NCBI GenBank assembly: GCA_022072085.1
Contig: JAJVII010000020.1
Coordinates: 124,001 to 188,000 of the forward strand
Reading direction: 5' to 3'
DNA from: Phycisphaerae bacterium
GTDB lineage: Bacteria > Planctomycetota > Phycisphaerae > JAJVII01
DNA: 64,000 bases
Positions 49,269-58,638 of this stretch are shown here, one piece after another. The notes under the pieces are model-generated. The model worked only from the letters and a program-made list of their open reading frames with translations, was not told where the DNA came from and ran no database searches. A program made the translations under genes and the position numbers. The first letter of the stretch is position 1. Every line of letters begins with the position of its first letter.

Positions 49269-51290
49269 ATGGCCGACAAGCTGGCGTGGGGGATTCTGGG
49301 ACCGGGACGGATCGCGGGGAACTTCGCGCGCGGCGTTGCCCACTCGCGGACCGGCACGCTGCTGGCCGTCGGCAGCCGGGCCAAGGAACGCGCCGACAAG
49401 TTCGCCGACGAGCACAAGATTCCCCGCCGCTACGGCAGCTACGAAGCGCTGCTGGCTGACCCCGACGTGCAGGCGGTCTACATCGCCACGCCGCACCCGC
49501 AGCATCCCGAGTGGGCCATCCGCGCCGCCGAGGCCGGCAAGCACATCCTCTGCGAGAAGCCGATGGCCATCAACCACTCGCTGGCGATGGCGGTGCTGGA
49601 GGCGGCCCACGAGAACGACGTGTTCTTCATGGAAGGCTACATGAACCTCTGCCACCCGCAGACCGCCCGGCTGCTGGAGTTGGTCCGCAGCAAGGCGATC
49701 GGCGAGGTCCGCATGATCCGGGCGACGTTCAGCTTCCACGCCGGCTTCAACCCCGAGGGGCGGCTGTTCAGCAACGCCATGGGCGGCGGCGGCATCCTGG
49801 ACGTGGGCGGATACACGACGTCGATCGCCGGGCTGATCGCCGGCGCCGCGACCGGCGTGGACTTCGCCGAGCCGACGCTGGTGGCCGCGACCGGCCACCT
49901 GGGCGCCACCGGCGTGGACGAGTGGACCGTCGCGTCGCTGAAGTTTCCCGGCGAGATTCTCGCCCAGGTCGCCACCGGCGTGAGCCTGACGCTGGAGAAC
50001 TCCGTCGAGGTCTACGGCAGCGAGGGCGTCATCCGCGTGCCGTCGCCCTACGTTGTCAGCCGCGAGAGCGGGACGAGCAAGATCATCATCAAGCTGCACA
50101 AGGAAGCCGAGCCGCGTGAGGAACTGGTCGAGACCGACCAGTGGCTCTACGGGCTGGAAGCCGACACGGTGGCGGCCAACATCGAACGCCGCCAGGCGCC
50201 GGCCCCGGCGATGAGTTGGGCCGCGAGCCTGGGCAACCTGCGGGTGCAGGACGCGTGGCGGGCGGCCATCGGCTTGGCCTACGACGCTGAGAAGCCCGGG
50301 AACGTCCAGCCGGCGGCCCGGCGTCCGCTGGCCAGCCGGGCGAGCAAGGCCGGCCTGCCGGCGATGAAGTACAGCCGCATTCCCGGCGTGAAGCTGGAGG
50401 TGTCGCGGCTGGTAATGGGCGTAGACAACCAGCAGACAATGCCGCATGCGGCGGCAATGTTCGACGACTTCATCGAGCGCGGAGGCAACGCGTTCGACAC
50501 GGCCTACATCTACCGCGGCGGGGTCTGCGAGACGCTGCTGGGCGGGTGGATCGCCAGCCGGGGCATCCGCGACAAGGTGGTGGTGATCGACAAGGGGGCC
50601 CACACGCCGTTCTGCGATCCGGAGTCGCTGGTCAGGCAGTTCACCGAAAGCCTTGAACGAATGAAACTGGATTGCGTAGATGTCTACATGATGCACCGCG
50701 ACAACCCCGCGGTGCCGGTGGGCGAGTTCGTCGACGCGATGGTGACGCTGGCCGGCGCCGGGAAGATGAAGGTGTTCGGGGGAAGCAACTGGACGATGGC
50801 CCGGCTGGACGAAGCCAACGCCTGGGCCAAGGCCCACGGCCGTCCGGGGATGGGCGTGCTGAGCAACAACTTCTCGCTGGCGCGGGCCAACGACGTGCCG
50901 TGGAAGGGCTGCCTGAGCAGCGCCCCCGCGGACGGCTGGCAGGCATGGCGGGACTGGCTGAGGGCCCGGCAGATGCCGCTGCTGTCATGGTCGAGCCAGG
51001 CGCGGGGCTTCTTCACCGGTCGGGCCAGCCCGTCCGACCGCTCCGACGCCGAACTGGTCCGCTGCTGGTACAACGACGGCAACTTCCAGCGTCTGTCGCG
51101 GGCGAACGAACTGGCAGGGCGGCGCGGCGTCAAGGCGATCTCGATCGCGCTGGCCTGGGTGCTGGCGCAGAAGTTCCCGACGTTCGCGTTGATCGGTCCG
51201 CGGCTGATCAGCGAGACGCGGTCGTCGTGCGAGGGGCTGACGGTGGAATTGAGCGAGGCGGAGACGGCCTGGCTGAACCTGGAGCAGTAG
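49269..51290 (+). CDS. Fusion of a Gfo/Idh/MocA oxidoreductase and an aldo/keto reductase
   Basis: A 673-residue protein joining two NAD(P)-dependent enzyme families. Residues ~5-350 are Gfo/Idh/MocA: Rossmann GILGPGRIAGNF, the family EKP in ILCEKPMAI (~96), and the C-terminal sheet with GGGGILDVGGYT. Residues ~360-670 are an aldo/keto reductase barrel: FDTAYIYRGG (Asp and Tyr), VVIDKG (Lys), MMHRDNP (His) and a late IGPR segment. Both sets of catalytic residues appear intact. AGGAG is seven bases before ATG 49269. A two-step sugar oxidation-reduction or epimerisation on one chain is plausible but unproven. No stop codon or frameshift separates the halves. Confidence 0.93.
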   Translation: MADKLAWGILGPGRIAGNFARGVAHSRTGTLLAVGSRAKERADKFADEHKIPRRYGSYEALLADPDVQAVYIATPHPQHPEWAIRAAEAGKHILCEKPMAINHSLAMAVLEAAHENDVFFMEGYMNLCHPQTARLLELVRSKAIGEVRMIRATFSFHAGFNPEGRLFSNAMGGGGILDVGGYTTSIAGLIAGAATGVDFAEPTLVAATGHLGATGVDEWTVASLKFPGEILAQVATGVSLTLENSVEVYGSEGVIRVPSPYVVSRESGTSKIIIKLHKEAEPREELVETDQWLYGLEADTVAANIERRQAPAPAMSWAASLGNLRVQDAWRAAIGLAYDAEKPGNVQPAARRPLASRASKAGLPAMKYSRIPGVKLEVSRLVMGVDNQQTMPHAAAMFDDFIERGGNAFDTAYIYRGGVCETLLGGWIASRGIRDKVVVIDKGAHTPFCDPESLVRQFTESLERMKLDCVDVYMMHRDNPAVPVGEFVDAMVTLAGAGKMKVFGGSNWTMARLDEANAWAKAHGRPGMGVLSNNFSLARANDVPWKGCLSSAPADGWQAWRDWLRARQMPLLSWSSQARGFFTGRASPSDRSDAELVRCWYNDGNFQRLSRANELAGRRGVKAISIALAWVLAQKFPTFALIGPRLISETRSSCEGLTVELSEAETAWLNLEQ

Positions 51291-51314
51291 GCGAGGGGAC
51301 AGGCCGCACGCCTG

Positions 51315-51344
51315 TTGCCGGCAGACCGGCGGGTTGACTATGAT
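51315..51344 (+). promoter_or_regulatory. Promoter of the Gld-like ABC operon
   Basis: TTGCCG (51315-51320), an 18-base spacer and TATGAT (51339-51344). The leader of about 115 bases contains a small CCCCG/CGGGG stem at 51354-51369 before ATG 51467. Confidence 0.5.
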
Positions 51345-51466
51345 TCACGATTCCCCGGAACTTCGGGGATGGTGGCGTTGTTATCCGACATTGGGAGTTT
51401 GAGCCGGACCGCCGGTTGGGCTTCAGCAGTACACACGATGTCGGGCATTCCATCTGCGAGGCGCTC

Positions 51467-52432
51467 ATGAAACCGATGATCGAGGTGGAGAACCTCACCA
51501 AGCGCTACGGCCCGGTGCTGGCCGTGGACAACGTTTCCTTCGCCGTGGACGAGGGCAAGGTGATCGGGTTCCTGGGACCCAACGGCGCCGGAAAGAGCAC
51601 AACGCTCAAGATCCTCACCTGCTACCTCGCGGCGACCAGCGGGACGGCCCGGGTGGCCGGCTTCAGCGTCTTCCGCGACTCGATGGAAGTCCGCCGCCGC
51701 ATCGGCTACCTGCCGGAGAACGTGCCGCTTTACCCCGAGATGCGCGTGCGCGAGTACCTGCGGTTCCGCGCCCGGCTGCGCGGCGTGCCTGCCAACCGCC
51801 GCAAGGTGGTGGTCGCCCAGGCGGCCGAGCGGTGCTGGCTGACCCAGCCGATGGACGTGATGCGCCGACGCATCGACCAGCTTTCCAAGGGCTACCGGCA
51901 GCGCGTCGGACTGGCCGACGCAATCCTGCACTCGCCGCAGGTGCTGGTGCTGGACGAGCCGACGATCGGGCTGGACCCGACGCAGATCCGCGAGACTCGC
52001 CACCTGATCCACGATCTCGGCCGGGAGCACACGGTCATCTTCTCCAGCCACATCCTGGGCGAAGTCGAACAGGTCAGCCAGGAGGTCATCATCATTGCCG
52101 GCGGCAAGCTGGTGGCCCAGGGACGACCGGCCGACTTGCGGCAGCAGGTCAGCGGCGGGCTGCGGCTGAGCGTGGAGATGCGTGGCGGGGACCGCAGCGC
52201 GATGGCGTCGGAACTGAAGAAGGCGCCGGGCGTGCGCGACGTGGAGGTCCTGGGCGACGGGGAGTGGGTGCAGATGCGCGTGACCCCGGCGACGGGCCAT
52301 GACCCGCGGCCGGAAATATTCAAGACCGTCGCCGCCCGGGGCTGGCAGTTGCGGGAAATCCGCCGCGAGATGGCCAGCCTGGAGGACTTCTTCATCCAGA
52401 AGACGGCCGCGACGGCCAAGAGCAAGGACTAA
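51467..52432 (+). CDS. ABC exporter ATP-binding subunit (GldA-like)
   Basis: A 321-residue ATPase. Walker A is GPNGAGKST (~38), the Q-loop region is YLPEN, the signature is LSKGYRQRVGLA, and Walker B is VLVLDEPTIGLD with the switch His in SSHIL. The C-terminal ~100 residues are the extra domain common to ABC-2-type ATPases. It is followed by a permease, a GldG-like protein and a DUF4340 protein, an arrangement known from the gliding-associated ABC complex of Bacteroidetes and widespread in other phyla, where gliding is not implied. GAGG lies five bases before ATG 51467. Confidence 0.92.
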   Translation: MKPMIEVENLTKRYGPVLAVDNVSFAVDEGKVIGFLGPNGAGKSTTLKILTCYLAATSGTARVAGFSVFRDSMEVRRRIGYLPENVPLYPEMRVREYLRFRARLRGVPANRRKVVVAQAAERCWLTQPMDVMRRRIDQLSKGYRQRVGLADAILHSPQVLVLDEPTIGLDPTQIRETRHLIHDLGREHTVIFSSHILGEVEQVSQEVIIIAGGKLVAQGRPADLRQQVSGGLRLSVEMRGGDRSAMASELKKAPGVRDVEVLGDGEWVQMRVTPATGHDPRPEIFKTVAARGWQLREIRREMASLEDFFIQKTAATAKSKD

Positions 52433-52525
52433 CACGAAGGGCCACGAAGCGATTGGCGGGCGGGAAGAGTAGGAACAAGAAGTCCTCTTCGTGGTCCGTG
52501 TCGGTCCTACGTGAGTCTTCGTGTT
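52431..52525. repeat. Inverted repeat built on the AACACGAAG word, inside the ABC operon
   Basis: AACACGAAG (52431-52439), followed by CCACGAAG, is inverted in CTTCGTGG (52486 region) and CTTCGTGTT (52517-52525). It occupies almost the whole gap between the ATPase and permease genes and overlaps the ATPase stop codon. Confidence 0.75.
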
Positions 52526-52541
52526 GAAACGGGAGCGAGCT

Positions 52542-53336
52542 ATGTCACACGAGGTCGTGCAGGTGTCCCTCCGGGCGGGCGTCACGGCGGCGGTGGTCGC
52601 GGTGATCGTGCTGCCGATGCTGCTGGGCAAGACCGGGGTGATCGCCCGCCGCGAGCTGCTCAGCGTGTTCATCCGCCCGCTGGGCTACGTGTTCGGGGCG
52701 ATCTTCCTGCTGATCGTCGCCTGGATGTTCATGCAGGGCTTCACTCCCGGCGCCGAGGCCTCGATGGTCGGGCTGTTCCGCGAGATCGTCAAGGCGCTGA
52801 TCGTCGTGGTCCCGATCCTGAGCATGCCGCTGCTGAGCGAGGAATACGCCCGCGGGACGATCGAACCGATGATGACCGCCCCGGTGACCGAGCGGCAGCT
52901 CGTGCTGGGCAAGTTCTTCGCGGTGTTCACGTTCTACGTCGCCCTGCTGGCCGCGACGCTGGTGCACATGGGGCTGCTGATGGCCTACGGCCAGCCCGAA
53001 CTGGGCCAGGCGTGGATGGGCTACATGGGCCTGCTGCTGGTCGGGGCGGCATTCCTGAGCGTGGGGCTGTTCTTCAGCAGCCTGACCCGCGACCAGTTGC
53101 TTGCGGCTCTGCTCAGCGCCGCCGTGCTGGCGGCGGTGGGCATCCTGCCTGACGTGCTGCTGCCGGATGCGACGGGCCTCTGGCACCGGGTGCTGACGAC
53201 GGTGAACGTGGCCGGGTGGTTCGCCGACCTGTCCAAGGGAATCCTCGACCTCCGCTCGGTCGTCTTCTTTCTCAGCGTGACGCTCTTCTTCCTGTTCGTC
53301 TCGGTCAAGGTACTGGAGTCCCGACGATGGCGATAG
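52542..53336 (+). CDS. ABC-2-type permease subunit (GldF-like)
   Basis: A 264-residue membrane protein with about six or seven helices. It has the family segment IARRELLSVFIRPLGYVFGAIFLL near residue 30, and LSEEYARGTIEPMMTAPVTERQLVLGKF in the first cytosolic loop, typical of ABC-2 exporters. It would form the channel with the upstream ATPase. GGAG precedes ATG 52542. The next gene starts ten bases before its stop, so the two are coupled. Confidence 0.9.
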   Translation: MSHEVVQVSLRAGVTAAVVAVIVLPMLLGKTGVIARRELLSVFIRPLGYVFGAIFLLIVAWMFMQGFTPGAEASMVGLFREIVKALIVVVPILSMPLLSEEYARGTIEPMMTAPVTERQLVLGKFFAVFTFYVALLAATLVHMGLLMAYGQPELGQAWMGYMGLLLVGAAFLSVGLFFSSLTRDQLLAALLSAAVLAAVGILPDVLLPDATGLWHRVLTTVNVAGWFADLSKGILDLRSVVFFLSVTLFFLFVSVKVLESRRWR

Positions 53337-56143
53337 ACAAGCCCAACGAAGACCGGCCCGCCCAGGCGACCCCCGGCGACGGCGCGAAGAAGGACTTCTC
53401 GCTCGGACAGCGCTTCGGCGTGGGGCTCAACGTCGCGGTCATGATCGTGGCGGCGGCGGCCCTGGTCGTGCTGGCCAACTGGATCGCCTCGCTCCCGCGG
53501 CTGCGCGTGCGCGAGGATCTCAGTTCCCTGCAACGCTACTCGCTCAGCCAGCGGACGCGGCAGGTTCTGGGCGACGTGAAGGACCCGGTCACTCTGACGA
53601 TCCTTTACGACAGTCAGAAGGAGGGCTACCTCCGCAAGGACTATCAGCCGCGACTGCTGGACCTGGCCGACGAGATGAAGCTGGCCGGTCATGGCGTGAC
53701 GGTGAATGACGTGGAGGGCCCGGCCGGCAGAGCCGAGCTGATCCGGCGGATCGAGGAGAGGGAAGGGGGCACGCCGGCCAAGCTCAGGGCCTTCGTGCTG
53801 CGATACCAGGAGGTGCAGAAGACCGTTGCGCAGGAGTTGAAGAACGAGCGAACGAGCCTGCGGGACCTGGCCAGCGACAGGAAGTCCTCCTGGGCGGCGC
53901 CGTTCCGGCAGCTCGGCACGATCAGCCGCGACTTGGCCAAGGCTATCGAGACGCTCAACGAGGCGACCGGCGAGGTGGACCGGCTGGCCAGCGAGGATCA
54001 GTCCCTGCCCTACGGCCAGCAGGTGGAAGCGATCGGCAAGGGGCTGGCTGACACGCTGGAGAATCTCAGGGCGGCCCAGCCGCCGGTAGGTGATCTGGCG
54101 GCCCTGGCAGCCAAGATGAAGGACGACAAGGTGGTCGTCCCGCAAACCAAGGCCCACGCGGCGGCGGTCGACAAGCTGTTCGGAGAGGTCAAGGACCTCG
54201 TCTCCAAGGCCGGCAACCAGCCGGCCGACGACGCCCTGATCGCACTGGCCCGGCAGATCGCCGACCGCTACGCGAAGGTGGCTGCGGAGCTTCGGGCCGA
54301 GGCGATGTTGCTCAGAACGTTCATGGAAGACCAGCCGGCCCTTGAATGGCGGAGCGGGTGGTGCGACTCGCCGGAACTGGCGGCCGCCGGCATGCGGGTG
54401 CCGTTCATCTACGACCACATTGGCGACGAGGCCCAGGGCCTGGCCGAGATGGCCCAGCAGATCGAGGGGATCATTCAGAACGCCAAGATCGAGGTTCTGC
54501 GGCAGTTTCTCTATCAGAACATCGTCCCCGAATCGGTTCGGGGACGCCAGCGCTACGCGACTCTGTTCGACGGGCTGGCCGACGAGGTGGGCTCGATGGC
54601 CAAGGTGGACGAACAGAGCAAGCGGCTGCTCGATCAGGCCAAGGATTATCCCACGGCACCGACTGAAGCGCTCAAGGCCCTAAAGGACGCCTGCGACAAG
54701 CTGCCCAAGCTCAAGTATCCCGAGCTGCTGGGCAAGCTCAAGGAACAGAACCTCGTGCTGCTGGAGGTCGGCGATCAGGCCCCGCGCCTGCTGACGTTCG
54801 ACGAGGTCTGGCCGCCGATCTCGATGGGCGGGCCCGACGCCGACGCCAAGGAGGTCCGCCGCAGTTTCAACGGCGACTCGGTCATCGGCTCGTCGCTGCT
54901 GTCGCTGGTGCACGCCCCGTTCGCCGAGGTCGTCATCGTCCACTTCCGCATGCCCATGTCGCAGCCCGGGATGCCGCCGCAGCAGGCGGCCGAGGCGGAC
55001 ATGCGAATGAATGAGGAGATCAAAGGACTGGACGGCGACCTGGCATTGAGCTGGCTGCTCGACCTCCAGACGCTCCGCAAACGCCTGGAGTCTGCCAACC
55101 TGAAGGTCACCGACTGGAACCTTGCTACCGAGGACGCTCCGCCGCCGCCGGCGTCGGCCGACGACAAGGAGGGCGCCCAGCCGACCACCGACACGGCCGA
55201 GGACGCCCTGCCGCGAATCTATCTCGTGCCGCCGCTGCCACCGTCGGAGGTATTCGGCCCGTTCGGCCAGGCGCCGCCCGAGAAGATCGAGGCTCTCACG
55301 CATGTCCTGGACGAAGCCGCCGGCGTGATCTTCCCGGCGACGTTCTACTACCCGCGCTACGGGCCGAGCACGCCCTATCCCATGTCGCCGACCTATGGCT
55401 GGAACGAATACCTGAAGAAGACATGGGGCCTGGAGGCCCGCACCGCCTACCGCATCGTGCAGGGCGTACCGCTGAAGGAGGAGGGCCGCTTCGGCGTCAG
55501 TTGGATGCTCTGGCGGTGGATGCGGATGAGCCACTTCACCGATCACCCCATCGGCAAGCCGCTTCAGTCCCGCCGCGTACTGCTCACCGACGTCTGCCCC
55601 GTGCGGACGACCGACGAGCCCCCCGCCGGCGTCAGCTACCAGACGGTGCTGGACGTGCCCGTGTCGGCCCGCGGGTATTGGGCTACCTCCGACCCGCGCA
55701 ACATCATGATGCAGTTTCAGTCCAACGCGGGCGGCAGCGTCAAGCTCGGCTCCGACGACCTCAAGCCGCCCCTGGCCGCGATGATCGCCGCTACGCGCGA
55801 AGCCGACCAGGCGAAGGGAACCAAGGCGGCCAAGGTCGTGCTCTTCGGCGGCGGGGCGAGCCTGACCGACGGCTTCCTCGGCCAGCGGACGCTGGAACGC
55901 GGCGAAGAGGGCCAGGACACGACCGGCCCGGCGCCCGAGGTCGACGCCGAGATCATCGTCAACTCGGTCTACTGGCTCGCTGGCCAGTCCAGCCAGATCG
56001 CCACCGGCCCGGTCTCCGTTCCGGTCATCGAGGAGATGCCGGCCCGGACCCGCGGGCTCGTCGGCTGGGTGGTCTGGATCGTCTGCCCGGCGGTCGTGCT
56101 GGTGCTGGGCATGGGCGTGGTGCTCATGCGGCGGTCGGCTTGA
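53327..56143 (+). CDS. GldG-like ABC-associated protein
   Basis: A 938-residue protein with an N-terminal membrane helix (~33-53), a long extracytoplasmic part and a C-terminal membrane helix (RGLVGWVVWIVCPAVVLVLGMGVVLM). It matches the ABC-transporter auxiliary/GldG layout: LRVREDLSSLQRYSLSQRTRQVLGDVKDPVTLTILY at the start of the exported domain. Residues ~120-420 are unusually long, charged and probably coiled coil (KTVAQELKNERTSLRDLASDR; VDRLASEDQ), which makes it longer than most family members. Near the end, PEVDAEIIVNSVYWLAGQ is a family landmark. It overlaps the permease gene by ten bases. Confidence 0.88.
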   Translation: MAIDKPNEDRPAQATPGDGAKKDFSLGQRFGVGLNVAVMIVAAAALVVLANWIASLPRLRVREDLSSLQRYSLSQRTRQVLGDVKDPVTLTILYDSQKEGYLRKDYQPRLLDLADEMKLAGHGVTVNDVEGPAGRAELIRRIEEREGGTPAKLRAFVLRYQEVQKTVAQELKNERTSLRDLASDRKSSWAAPFRQLGTISRDLAKAIETLNEATGEVDRLASEDQSLPYGQQVEAIGKGLADTLENLRAAQPPVGDLAALAAKMKDDKVVVPQTKAHAAAVDKLFGEVKDLVSKAGNQPADDALIALARQIADRYAKVAAELRAEAMLLRTFMEDQPALEWRSGWCDSPELAAAGMRVPFIYDHIGDEAQGLAEMAQQIEGIIQNAKIEVLRQFLYQNIVPESVRGRQRYATLFDGLADEVGSMAKVDEQSKRLLDQAKDYPTAPTEALKALKDACDKLPKLKYPELLGKLKEQNLVLLEVGDQAPRLLTFDEVWPPISMGGPDADAKEVRRSFNGDSVIGSSLLSLVHAPFAEVVIVHFRMPMSQPGMPPQQAAEADMRMNEEIKGLDGDLALSWLLDLQTLRKRLESANLKVTDWNLATEDAPPPPASADDKEGAQPTTDTAEDALPRIYLVPPLPPSEVFGPFGQAPPEKIEALTHVLDEAAGVIFPATFYYPRYGPSTPYPMSPTYGWNEYLKKTWGLEARTAYRIVQGVPLKEEGRFGVSWMLWRWMRMSHFTDHPIGKPLQSRRVLLTDVCPVRTTDEPPAGVSYQTVLDVPVSARGYWATSDPRNIMMQFQSNAGGSVKLGSDDLKPPLAAMIAATREADQAKGTKAAKVVLFGGGASLTDGFLGQRTLERGEEGQDTTGPAPEVDAEIIVNSVYWLAGQSSQIATGPVSVPVIEEMPARTRGLVGWVVWIVCPAVVLVLGMGVVLMRRSA

Positions 56144-56189
56144 GTCGGCCGATCGCGTCTTTCCGCAACGGACTGTTGAGAGTGCAAAG

Positions 56190-58634
56190 ATGAACCAGAA
56201 GACGACGATCATCCTGCTGGTGCTGGTCCTGGCGGCTGCCGGTTTCGTGCTTTGCTACCAGCAGGGCTGGCTGGGGCTGGGCGACAAGGTCGAGGCCCCG
56301 TCGCGCGTCGGGCAGAAGCTGATCGCCTCCCCGCCGTCCAGCCTGGATGTCGAGCGGATCGAACTGATCCGCCCGGACCAGCCCAGGCTCGTGCTCGCCC
56401 AGAGCGACGCCAGATGGAAGATCGCCGAGCCCATCCAGGCCGATGCCCGCGGCAGCAAGGTCGACACGCTGATCGACCTGCTGCGCGACATGGACATCGC
56501 CGCCGTCTATCCGATCGGCGACAAGCAGACGCCCGAGCCGTCGCTCACCGGACTGGACAAGCCGCTGGCTGAACTGGTCGTCAAGGCCGAGGTCTCCACT
56601 TCGCTGCCGTGGGCCCTGACCCCGGCAGCCGGCCTGATGGGGCGGGGCGGGTCTGACGGCCATGCGCCTACGATCAAGGTCCCGGCCACGTTCCACGTCC
56701 GGTTCGGCAAGACCGTCCCGGCGTCGGATTCCCGCTTCGTCGCGCTCGGCAGCGACGACAAGAACGTCTACGCCGTCACCGGGCTTGCGATGGACGGCCT
56801 GCGCCTGGCCGCCGCCGATCTGCGGTCCACGGATGTCTGGAACCTCGATCGGTCGCGGATCGAGAAGGTCTCCATCGTCCGCCGGGCCGAGTCCAGCCTG
56901 GTCGACGCCCCTAGGCCCCTGGTCCTGACCCGCGGCGCGGCCGCCCACTGGGCGATCGCCGAGCCCGTGCAGTGGGCTGCCGACTCGACCAAGGTCGACG
57001 CCTTGCTGGACGCCCTGTCGGGGCTCAAGGCGGCGAGCTGGGACGACAGTGGCCGCACGGTCGATCCGCAGAACGCGTCGGTGACCCTCACCGTCGTGCA
57101 GTCGGGCAAGCCGGAGAACTCGGCGGCCACGACCCAGCCGGCCGTCGGTCCGAGCGAGACGCTGACCCTCTGCCTGGGCGGCCCGGGCGCCGACGGCACG
57201 CTGGCGGCCGTCCAGGGCGCCGGGCAGGTGTTCACGATTCCCGACGCCAAGGTGAAGGACCTGGCCCTGGAACTGAAGGACGTGCGCGAGACGAAGCTGA
57301 CCGCGCTGGGCAAGAACGACGTGGAGCAGGTCTCGGCCGTCTCGCCCGGTCCGGGCGCGGACGCCAGGCCCGTCCGGACCGACCTGGTCCGGCTCAAGAG
57401 CGACCGTTGGCAGATGACCGAGCCGATCAAGTCCGACGCCGACAAGGACAAGGTCGAGGAGTGGCTGGGCAAGCTGCTGGGCGTGCAGGCCGACTCGTTC
57501 CGCGACCAGCCTGACGCGGTGGCCCTGGCGGCGATGAACGATCCGCAACTGACCGTCACGCTCACCGGCGCGGACAAGGCGGCCTTGAAGATCGCATTCA
57601 GCAAGCCCGTCGGCGCGACCGGCTCGACCTGCTACGTCCGCGTCGGCGACTCGCCCGCGCTGGCGGTGGTCGAATCATCCAAGATCAAGGACGCCCTGAT
57701 CGACCCGATGACGCTGGCCGATCGGACCGTCTGGACGCTGGATGAGGATCGCGTGATGCGGTTCGCCCGCCCGGATCGCACGGTCGAGCGGATGGCCGAC
57801 GACTGGCAGCGTTGGCAGCTCGTCGGGCCGGTGAAGATGGCAGCCGAGGACTCGGCCGTTCGCGGCCTGCTGGACAAGCTGGTCACGCTGACCGCGGCGC
57901 AGCGGACGCTGCTGACGCCGGCCCAGGTTGGCTTGGACAAGCCCCTGACGCGGATCACCGTGGTCGAGCGGATTCCGCCCGAGCCGGCGACCCAGCCGGC
58001 CACGACCGCCCCGGACGCCCCGCCGGCCCAGCCCGAAGGCAAGCCGACCTTCGTCGAACGGACCCTGGAACTGGCCCGGCAGGACGGCAAAATCTACGCC
58101 TGGCAGGTCGGTCAGCCGGTCGTCTGGGAGCTCGATCCCGCGATCCTGGACGACGTGAACGCCGAGTGGGCCCGCCGCACGCTGACCGACAGCGCCCCGG
58201 CCGCCGACGCCCAGAAGGTCGAGCTGGCTTCGCCCGCCGGCAAGGTCGAGCTGGCCAAGGTCGGCCAGGAGTGGAAGCTGGCCGGCGACCCGAACGTGAA
58301 GATCGACGCCAGGAAGGTCGAGGAGATCGTCGAGAACATCGCCCGGCTTCAGGTCCAGAGCTACGCGGCCTTCGGCCTGCCGGCATCGGCGGACCTGGGC
58401 AAGTATGCCGGCCTGGACAATCCGGCCACGCGCCTGCGGATCACCTACGCCGGCGACAAGCCGAAGACCCTCGAGTTGATCGCCTCGGACAAGGGGGTGG
58501 ACGGCAACGTCTATGTGCTGCTCCGCCGCACGCCGGCCGACGCGTCCGAGTCCGCCAACGTCGCCCTGATCGCGCCCGGCGAACTGAAGGACAAGATCCA
58601 GCAGGACTGGAAGTTCTTCCAGAAGTCGGAGTGA
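56190..58634 (+). CDS. DUF4340 protein of the Gld-like ABC cluster
   Basis: An 814-residue protein with one N-terminal membrane helix (TTIILLVLVLAAAGFVLCY), otherwise extracytoplasmic. DUF4340-type units recur: VERIELIRPDQPRLVLAQSDARWKIAEPIQADARGSKVDTLIDLL, then ...HWAIAEPVQWAADSTKVDALLDALS, then ...RWQMTEPIKSDADKDKVEEWLGKLL. Each is a W-x-(I/M)-x-E-P followed by a helix, giving at least three tandem copies and a weaker fourth and fifth. Such proteins regularly follow GldG-like genes and probably act with the exporter. The gap to the upstream gene is 46 bases. The gene converges on the lipoprotein gene with five bases between stops. Confidence 0.88.
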   Translation: MNQKTTIILLVLVLAAAGFVLCYQQGWLGLGDKVEAPSRVGQKLIASPPSSLDVERIELIRPDQPRLVLAQSDARWKIAEPIQADARGSKVDTLIDLLRDMDIAAVYPIGDKQTPEPSLTGLDKPLAELVVKAEVSTSLPWALTPAAGLMGRGGSDGHAPTIKVPATFHVRFGKTVPASDSRFVALGSDDKNVYAVTGLAMDGLRLAAADLRSTDVWNLDRSRIEKVSIVRRAESSLVDAPRPLVLTRGAAAHWAIAEPVQWAADSTKVDALLDALSGLKAASWDDSGRTVDPQNASVTLTVVQSGKPENSAATTQPAVGPSETLTLCLGGPGADGTLAAVQGAGQVFTIPDAKVKDLALELKDVRETKLTALGKNDVEQVSAVSPGPGADARPVRTDLVRLKSDRWQMTEPIKSDADKDKVEEWLGKLLGVQADSFRDQPDAVALAAMNDPQLTVTLTGADKAALKIAFSKPVGATGSTCYVRVGDSPALAVVESSKIKDALIDPMTLADRTVWTLDEDRVMRFARPDRTVERMADDWQRWQLVGPVKMAAEDSAVRGLLDKLVTLTAAQRTLLTPAQVGLDKPLTRITVVERIPPEPATQPATTAPDAPPAQPEGKPTFVERTLELARQDGKIYAWQVGQPVVWELDPAILDDVNAEWARRTLTDSAPAADAQKVELASPAGKVELAKVGQEWKLAGDPNVKIDARKVEEIVENIARLQVQSYAAFGLPASADLGKYAGLDNPATRLRITYAGDKPKTLELIASDKGVDGNVYVLLRRTPADASESANVALIAPGELKDKIQQDWKFFQKSE

Positions 58635-58638
58635 CCTG

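Noticed and set aside
51354-51369. CCCCG/CGGGG hairpin as terminator of the fused oxidoreductase gene
   Set aside because: The stem is only 5 bp, has no T-run, and lies downstream of the next operon's promoter.
53216-53326. In-frame upstream extension of the GldG-like gene
   Set aside because: It would overlap the permease gene by over 100 bases with unrelated sequence; ATG 53327 gives the usual short overlap.
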